Of a stretch of DNA of 16,351 bases, positions 14,281-16,351 are shown in pieces. The translations under genes were made by a program, and so were the position numbers. The DNA is from Actinomycetota bacterium. GTDB taxonomy: Bacteria > Actinomycetota > Actinomycetes > Mycobacteriales > Micromonosporaceae. The notes under the pieces are model-generated. The model worked only from the letters and a program-made list of their open reading frames with translations. It was not told the origin of the DNA and ran no database searches. The stretch's first letter is position 1. Each line of letters opens with the position of its first letter. The stretch is taken from NCBI GenBank assembly GCA_005885115.1, contig VAXX01000101.1:1-16351 (forward strand). The letters run 5' to 3'.

Positions 14281-15003
14281 TCAGGGCCGTACCAGGCTCA
14301 TGACGGCGGACAGTCCGTTGTCGGTCCCGGGCGGGGCCGCGGGGAGCAGGTACGCCCGGCAGCCGACCGCCACGGCCGCGGCGTCGGCCGGCGTATCGCC
14401 GACCATGAGCGCCTGCTCGGGCTCGACGGCCAGCATCGTGCAGCCGGTCCGGAAGATCGCCGGGTCCGGCTTGCACCGGCCGACCTCGTACGACAGGACG
14501 TAGGCGTCGACGTACTTGTGGAAGCCGAGCGACTCGCTGATCGGCCGGATGTCGAAGCCGATGTTGCTGATCACCGCCACCGGTACGTCCCGGGCGCGCA
14601 GCTCGGCGAGGGTGGCGATGGTGTGCTCGTACGCCACCCAGCCCTCCGGGGCCAGCAGGCGCTCGTACAGCGCCTCGGCGAGGCCCTCCACGTCGGTGGA
14701 CACGGTCCGCGCCAGCCCGGTGTACGCGGCCCGGTGCGCGTACTCGTACAGGTCCCGGTCGGCGTACACCACGGCCAACTGGGGCGGCACCCGGTGCGGC
14801 ACCGGGCCACCGGCCCGGCCGGCGGTGACCAGCCGGTCGGCGAGCACGGTCGCGGTACCCAGGTCCAGCTCCCGACCACAGGCCGCCGCGGCCGCCCGTA
14901 CCCACGCCACCGGCTCCTCGACCTGCGCCAACGTCCCGTGGAAGTCGAACAGCACCCCGGACGGGCGGTGGGAGGCGGGCCGCGGCGGGCCGTCGTGGTG
15001 CAC
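14281..15003 (-). CDS. HAD-superfamily hydrolase (phosphatase)
   Basis: About 240 residues. Motif I is LFDFHGTLA, in which the usual second Asp of DxDGT is replaced by His: DFHGT. The first Asp is the nucleophile. The cap domain (helical, about 25-110) follows. Motif II is VAVISNIGFD (Ser), motif III the lysine of GRCKPDPAIF, and motif IV the Asp of MVGDTPADAAA. The domain order is that of phosphoglycolate-phosphatase-like proteins with a C1 cap; the substrate is unknown. The frame is open well upstream, but that part is antisense to the helicase. GTG 15003 was chosen because TATCGT lies seven bases before it, which suits a leaderless transcript; GTG 15012 is an alternative. Confidence 0.88.
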   Translation of the reverse strand: MHHDGPPRPASHRPSGVLFDFHGTLAQVEEPVAWVRAAAAACGRELDLGTATVLADRLVTAGRAGGPVPHRVPPQLAVVYADRDLYEYAHRAAYTGLARTVSTDVEGLAEALYERLLAPEGWVAYEHTIATLAELRARDVPVAVISNIGFDIRPISESLGFHKYVDAYVLSYEVGRCKPDPAIFRTGCTMLAVEPEQALMVGDTPADAAAVAVGCRAYLLPAAPPGTDNGLSAVMSLVRP

Positions 15004-15010
15004 GTCGAGC

Positions 15011-15016
15011 ACGATA
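15011..15016 (-). promoter_or_regulatory. -10 box (TATCGT) for a leaderless HAD transcript
   Basis: On the minus strand TATCGT is followed by GCTCGAC and then GTG 15003. It lies 50 bases from the opposing helicase -10 box, so the two genes share one short divergent promoter region. Confidence 0.45.
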
Positions 15017-15066
15017 CCGACCGCCGGCCGGGAGCCGGCGCGCACATGGAGAAAGCGCGGATGACA

Positions 15067-15072
15067 TAGCCT
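15067..15072 (+). promoter_or_regulatory. -10 box (TAGCCT) for a leaderless helicase transcript
   Basis: TAGCCT fits TANNNT and ends seven bases before ATG 15080. The bases between (TTGGGGT) are not a good ribosome site, which supports a leaderless message. Confidence 0.5.
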
Positions 15073-15079
15073 TTGGGGT

Positions 15080-16351
15080 ATGACCAGCCCCGCCGAGCGG
15101 TACTCCGCGGCCCGCCGGCGGGCCGCCGAGGTCGCCCGTAGCCCGGAGCTCGCCGGCTTCGCCGTCGACCTCGGCTTCGACCTCGACCCGTTCCAGCGGG
15201 AGGCGTGCGAGGCGCTGGAACGCGGCAGCGGGGTGCTGGTCTGCGCGCCGACCGGGGCGGGCAAGACGGTGGTCGGTGAGTTCGCCGTGCACCTGGCGCT
15301 GGCCCAGGGCCGCAAGTGCTTCTACACCACGCCGATCAAGGCGCTGTCCAACCAGAAGTTCCACGACCTGGTGCAGCGGTACGGGCCGGGGCGGGTCGGG
15401 CTGCTCACCGGCGACAACGCGATCAACCCCGAGGCGCCGGTGGTCGTGATGACCACCGAGGTGCTGCGCAACATGCTGTACGCCGGCTCCAGCACCCTCA
15501 CCGGCCTGTCGTACGTGGTCATGGACGAGGTGCACTACCTGGCCGACCGGTTCCGGGGCGCGGTGTGGGAGGAGGTCATCATCCACCTGCCGCCCTCGGT
15601 CACGCTCGTCTCGCTGTCGGCCACGGTGTCCAACGCCGAGGAGTTCGCGGACTGGCTGGTGACCGTCCGGGGGCATACCGAGGTGGTGGTCAGCGAGCAC
15701 CGGCCGGTACCGCTGTGGCAGCACATGCTCGTCGGCAAGCGGATGTTCGACCTGTTCCACGACGCCGAGGCGGCGCAGAAGCACGACGTACACCCGGAGT
15801 TGTTGCGGTACACCCGCGAGCTGGCCCGGCGGATCGACGGTGACCCGCGCGGCGGCCGGGGCCGGGCCCGGCGCGGCCCGATCGCCTACCGCTCGGACAT
15901 CGTCGACCGGCTCGACCGCGAGGGCCTGCTCCCGGCGATCCTGTTCATCTTCAGCCGGGCCGGCGCCGACGCGGCGGTCCAGCAGTGCATGCAGGCCGGC
16001 CTACGGCTGACCACCCCGGACGAGCGGACCGAGATCCGGGCCATCGTCGAGGCCCGGACCGCCGAGATGCCCAGCGAGGACCTCAACGTCCTGGGCTACT
16101 GGGAGTGGCTGGACGCGCTGGAGCGCGGCCTGGCCGCGCACCACGCCGGGATGCTGCCGGTGTTCAAGGAGATCGTCGAGGAGCTGTTCGTCCGGGGACT
16201 GGTCAAGGCGGTGTTCGCGACCGAGACCCTCGCGCTGGGCATCAACATGCCGGCCCGGTGCGTGGTGCTGGAGCGGCTGGTCAAGTTCAACGGCGAGCAG
16301 CACGTCGACCTGACCCCGGGGGAGTACACCCAGCTGACCGGGCGGGCCGGG
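15080..16351 (+). CDS. helY: DEVH-box helicase, HelY/Ski2-like, 5' part
   Basis: A superfamily 2 RNA helicase related to Ski2/Mtr4 and mycobacterial HelY, which follows tatC in Mycobacterium. The visible 424 residues carry the Q-type motif DPFQREA, Walker A APTGAGKT (56-63), TTPIKALSNQKF (motif Ia), TTEVLRNM, the DEVH box (149-152), SLSATVSN (motif III), FIFSRAGAD (motif IV), LAAHHAGMLP, FATETLALGINMPA (motif V) and the beginning of motif VI (QLTGRAG), where the window ends. The full protein should have some 900 residues, so more than half is missing. The start at ATG 15080 is firm, being the first codon after a well-placed -10 box. Its role is probably RNA turnover, inferred from the family. 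Confidence 0.94.
   Translation, partial: MTSPAERYSAARRRAAEVARSPELAGFAVDLGFDLDPFQREACEALERGSGVLVCAPTGAGKTVVGEFAVHLALAQGRKCFYTTPIKALSNQKFHDLVQRYGPGRVGLLTGDNAINPEAPVVVMTTEVLRNMLYAGSSTLTGLSYVVMDEVHYLADRFRGAVWEEVIIHLPPSVTLVSLSATVSNAEEFADWLVTVRGHTEVVVSEHRPVPLWQHMLVGKRMFDLFHDAEAAQKHDVHPELLRYTRELARRIDGDPRGGRGRARRGPIAYRSDIVDRLDREGLLPAILFIFSRAGADAAVQQCMQAGLRLTTPDERTEIRAIVEARTAEMPSEDLNVLGYWEWLDALERGLAAHHAGMLPVFKEIVEELFVRGLVKAVFATETLALGINMPARCVVLERLVKFNGEQHVDLTPGEYTQLTGRAG

Noticed and set aside
15004..15315. Upstream extension of the HAD frame
   Set aside because: It is antisense to the helicase Walker A region and resembles no HAD cap; a promoter-like box lies at 15011-15016.

Overview
This is a high-GC (roughly 70%) actinobacterial chromosomal segment carrying the complete Pup-proteasome system. 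The gene order arc/mpa - dop - pup - prcB - prcA - ... - pafA - ... - pafB - pafC - tatA - tatC - ... - helY matches the mycobacterial arrangement, with insertions. Codon use, the ferredoxin next to arc, a DUF3866 gene between pafA and pafBC, and a strong preference for the tetramer GTAC suggest a member of the Micromonosporaceae. The family assignment is inference; the phylum is secure.

Layout. 1-459 is the 3' part of an unrecognised conserved gene, convergent with a small [3Fe-4S]-type ferredoxin on the minus strand (471-773). The divergent gene is arc (938-2704), the proteasomal AAA ATPase. A strong GC hairpin follows, then dop (2833-4341), pup (4398-4616), prcB (4748-5587), prcA (5646-6488) and pafA (6570-7928). 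A 79-residue tail-anchored membrane protein (7936-8175) overlaps tail-to-tail with a DUF3866 gene (8125-9237, minus). Divergent from that run pafB and pafC (9280-11288), an 82-residue membrane protein (11228-11476), tatA (11602-11856), tatC (11869-12819) and a lipid kinase (12816-13715). On the minus strand lie hsp20 (13720-14202) and a HAD hydrolase (14281-15003). A HelY/Ski2-like helicase starts at 15080 and runs off the end. The window is gene-dense; no gap exceeds about 135 bases. I saw no tRNA, rRNA, CRISPR array or insertion sequence.

How it works together. Pup ends in Gly-Gly-Gln, so Dop must deamidate the Gln to Glu before PafA can ligate Pup to lysines of target proteins. Dop also removes Pup again. 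ARC binds the Pup coiled coil, unfolds the target and feeds it into the 20S core of PrcA and PrcB; its C-terminal Gln-Tyr-Leu docks on the alpha ring. PafB and PafC are WYL-domain transcription factors that, in mycobacteria, activate DNA-damage genes. TatA and TatC are part of the twin-arginine export machine.

The known system is intact, and I do not claim a new one. The points most worth a second look are: a pafC whose C-terminus is missing and which reads out of frame into the next gene; a near-perfect CIRCE operator on the hsp20 promoter; a series of TANNNT boxes placed exactly for leaderless transcripts (pafA, DUF3866, the 82-aa gene, HAD, helicase); marked enrichment of GTAC; and a 13-bp palindrome present twice in different reading frames inside the DUF3866 gene.
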